Part shown: in pieces, positions 4,837-6,208 of the stretch
Numbering within the stretch: the stretch's first letter is position 1
Layout: the number at the start of each line of letters is the position of its first letter
Source: UBA6168 sp964573725
GTDB taxonomy: Bacteria > Bacteroidota > Bacteroidia > Chitinophagales > Saprospiraceae
NCBI GenBank assembly: GCA_964573725.1
Contig: CAZNLJ010000083.1
Coordinates: 1-6,208 of the forward strand
Length of the DNA stretch: 6,208 bases
Reading direction: 5' to 3'
Made by a program: the position numbers and the translations under genes
Notes under the pieces: generated by a model
Told to the model about the DNA's origin: nothing
Databases searched by the model: none
Seen by the model: only the letters and a program-made list of their open reading frames with translations

Positions 4837-6208
4837 TTACTCAGCGGCGCAGCGGACGGAGAAGCCACCTCTACGGCTGTAGTTGAAGGAGCTGGCATTG
4901 TGGTCGAAGTACAAGCGCCAGGCTCTGTCCGCTTCAAACTCCGTCGTACTCCAGTAATTTCCGGCACTGCCACGGGTGAACAAGGCCCCCATGCTGCTGC
5001 TACGGTTCCCGGCCGCCGGAAGCATCAGGTTCGGTCCGAAGAATTTACCGCTGCTATAGTTGGTGATATTTTCACTCCAGGTACCAATATCACTCAACGT
5101 ATTGTTGGCAATCACATCGTCCCATTGCGTCTTGGTCGGCACCCGGTAGCCCGGCGGACAGGGATCGTCGGCGGTCTTCGAATCATCCGACCAGGTATCG
5201 TCGGGAGCATTCACTGTACTCCAGCCGATGATGGCCGCCTCGTTGGCGTCCCCGACCCCGGAGCCCGTCGGTCCGTGGGCGAAGTTCGGCGTGTTCGTAT
5301 TCAGCCATTGCGTGGAATCCGGTCCTTTGCGGCCCCACTGCCAATAACCGCCGATAATTTCCCAGCTCGGGGCGAAGGGGTCGGCACAGGTATTGGCGGA
5401 TGCCAGGTTAAAGCACTGGAAATACAACGTATCCGTCATACTCACCATCGCCCAGCAGTTGCTCTCGGGGTTACAGACCCCTCCTACCGTTACCTCCAGC
5501 GTACAGCTCTGCCCCCCGATGTTCAGGGCGAAGCTCGCCGTACCGGCCGAATCCGGCGTACCGGAGATCGTGTAGGTCAGGCTGTCGGCCCCGGTCGCGA
5601 AGCTGCCGGCGGCCAGGGTCGCCGTCAAACCCGTCACCCCGGTCGAGGTCACCGTCTGGCCGCTGTGCGTACCGCCGTTGCCGCCGGTATAGGGGACTTG
5701 CACGCTCACCCCGCTCGCGATGGAATCAGCGGTGAGGGTGCCGGTGAGGACGGCGTTGGGGCAGTCGAGGGAGCCGATGGAGCCGGCAGGGGGTGCAACT
5801 GGTTCTGCGGCGCAGCGGACGGAGAAGCCGAATGTCCGGAAGAAGCTGCTCGAGTTAGTACCACTATTAAGGAAGTTTAGATACCAGGCATTTTCGGTGC
5901 CGCTCTGCGTACTGCTCCAATAGTAGCCGAAACTTCCGCGATCAGTCAAGGCCCCGTCGTTGTTGTTTCGGTAACCGGCCGCCGGAAGCATCAGGTTCGA
6001 TCCGATAGACTTGCCACTGCTGTAGTTCGTGGCACTTCCACTCCAGGAGGTACCTACATCACTTAGCGTATTATTGGCAAACACCGAATCCCATTGTACC
6101 CTGGTCGGCACCCGGTAGCCGGCCGCGCAGGGGTCATCGGCGGTCTTAATCGAATCCGACCAGGCACCATTGGCAGTACCTGTCGTGCTCCAGCCGCTGA
6201 CGGCCGCG
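4837..6208 (-). CDS. C-terminal part of a protein with tandem FISUMP domains (5' end beyond the right edge)
   Basis: The frame is open from the window edge to a TAA at 4837-4839, giving 456 visible codons. It has no start here; the gene begins outside the window. The first FISUMP domain (Fibrobacter succinogenes major paralogous domain) ends at 5803 and carries DDPCAAGYRVPT, NLMLPAAGYRNNNDGAL, YYWSSTQ and GFSVRCAAE. A ~100-residue Ig-like linker (5784-5485) follows, with SLDCPNAVLTGTLT, VPYTGGNGGTHSGQTV and FALNIGGQSCTLEVTV. A second complete FISUMP domain (5475-4840, ~212 residues) opens with CWAMVSMTDTLYFQCFNL and PSWEIIGGYWQWGRKG, then DDPCPPGYRVPT, and ends in the same GFSVRCAAE. FISUMP proteins are secreted or surface proteins of Bacteroidota and Fibrobacteres; no biochemical role is firmly established. 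There is no sorting domain after the last FISUMP. The left-edge gene is a paralogue. Confidence 0.93.
   Translation of the reverse strand, partial: AAVSGWSTTGTANGAWSDSIKTADDPCAAGYRVPTRVQWDSVFANNTLSDVGTSWSGSATNYSSGKSIGSNLMLPAAGYRNNNDGALTDRGSFGYYWSSTQSGTENAWYLNFLNSGTNSSSFFRTFGFSVRCAAEPVAPPAGSIGSLDCPNAVLTGTLTADSIASGVSVQVPYTGGNGGTHSGQTVTSTGVTGLTATLAAGSFATGADSLTYTISGTPDSAGTASFALNIGGQSCTLEVTVGGVCNPESNCWAMVSMTDTLYFQCFNLASANTCADPFAPSWEIIGGYWQWGRKGPDSTQWLNTNTPNFAHGPTGSGVGDANEAAIIGWSTVNAPDDTWSDDSKTADDPCPPGYRVPTKTQWDDVIANNTLSDIGTWSENITNYSSGKFFGPNLMLPAAGNRSSSMGALFTRGSAGNYWSTTEFEADRAWRLYFDHNASSFNYSRRGGFSVRCAAE
4840..5475 (-). repeat. Second FISUMP domain, duplicate of the domain at 5803-6208
   Basis: It aligns along its last ~130 residues with the preceding FISUMP copy. 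Shared blocks include TADDPC, GYRVPT, ANNTLSD, TNYSSGK and NLMLPAAG. At the DNA level, 4844-4866 equals 5807-5829 (23 bases) and 5009-5033 equals 5975-5999 (25 bases) exactly. The roughly 140 bases between these two flanks differ strongly in both sequence and, by one codon, in length. Confidence 0.85.
5673..5771 (-). repeat. Linker cassette, copy in the right gene
   Basis: This is the counterpart of 1-99, about 95% identical over 99 bases. It encodes the first ~33 residues of the linker between the two FISUMP domains. The copies lie in the same orientation about 5.7 kb apart, flanking the HYR-repeat gene, and could support homologous exchange or deletion of the DNA between them. Confidence 0.9.

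Noticed and set aside
1815..4886. Two very long plus-strand open frames (1815-3284 and 3288-4886) opposite the HYR gene.
   Set aside because: They are antisense to a gene with a clear signal peptide and six well-formed repeats. Their translations are Arg/Gly/Val/Asp-rich with 80-residue echoes of the repeats, as expected from third-position GC bias.
4831..5880. A 349-residue plus-strand frame opposite the right FISUMP gene.
   Set aside because: It is antisense to two recognisable FISUMP domains and has no domain of its own.

Overview
The window looks like a piece of a GC-rich Bacteroidota genome, most plausibly a Saprospiria/Lewinella-type marine or environmental gliding bacterium. This is inferred from the protein families (FISUMP domains, HYR-like Ig repeats, a SprB-like repeat), from A-rich translation leaders in place of Shine-Dalgarno sites, and from the N-terminal motif AMLDVQSATKGVLFPRLTTA, which is typical of Bacteroidota surface proteins. 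No taxonomic marker gene is present, so the assignment is tentative. All three supported genes are on the minus strand and all encode exported, repeat-rich surface or secreted proteins. No enzyme, tRNA, rRNA, CRISPR array or intact mobile element was seen.

Layout from right to left, in the direction of transcription. (1) 6208-4837 is the 3' part of a gene cut by the right edge. It encodes two FISUMP domains in tandem, joined by a ~100-residue Ig-like linker. (2) A 214-bp gap follows. (3) 4622-1731 is a complete 963-residue secreted protein: signal peptide, ~300-residue N-terminal beta-rich region, six HYR-like repeats in an almost perfect 80-residue (240-bp) register, a SprB-like segment and a short beta-rich tail. 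It ends without a recognisable type IX sorting domain. (4) A strong rho-independent terminator lies 144 nt past its stop. (5) A ~1.1-kb stretch without a convincing gene follows. It holds an unusual helically phased array of TCGG/CCGA half-sites (719-774), an abutting 15-bp palindrome and a possible promoter. (6) 472-1 is the 5' part of a third gene, cut by the left edge. Its linker is ~95% identical in DNA to the linker of the first gene.

The two edge genes are therefore paralogues that share a domain cassette, with the HYR-repeat gene between them. The likely theme is a locus of modular adhesins or surface proteins evolving by cassette duplication. The most noteworthy signals are: the divergent ~140-bp patch at the end of each FISUMP domain, held between near-perfectly conserved DNA flanks; the reciprocal loss of one cysteine each in adjacent HYR units 2 and 3; and the phased half-site array upstream of the left gene. 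None of these proves a new system. The decisive tests need sequence outside this window.
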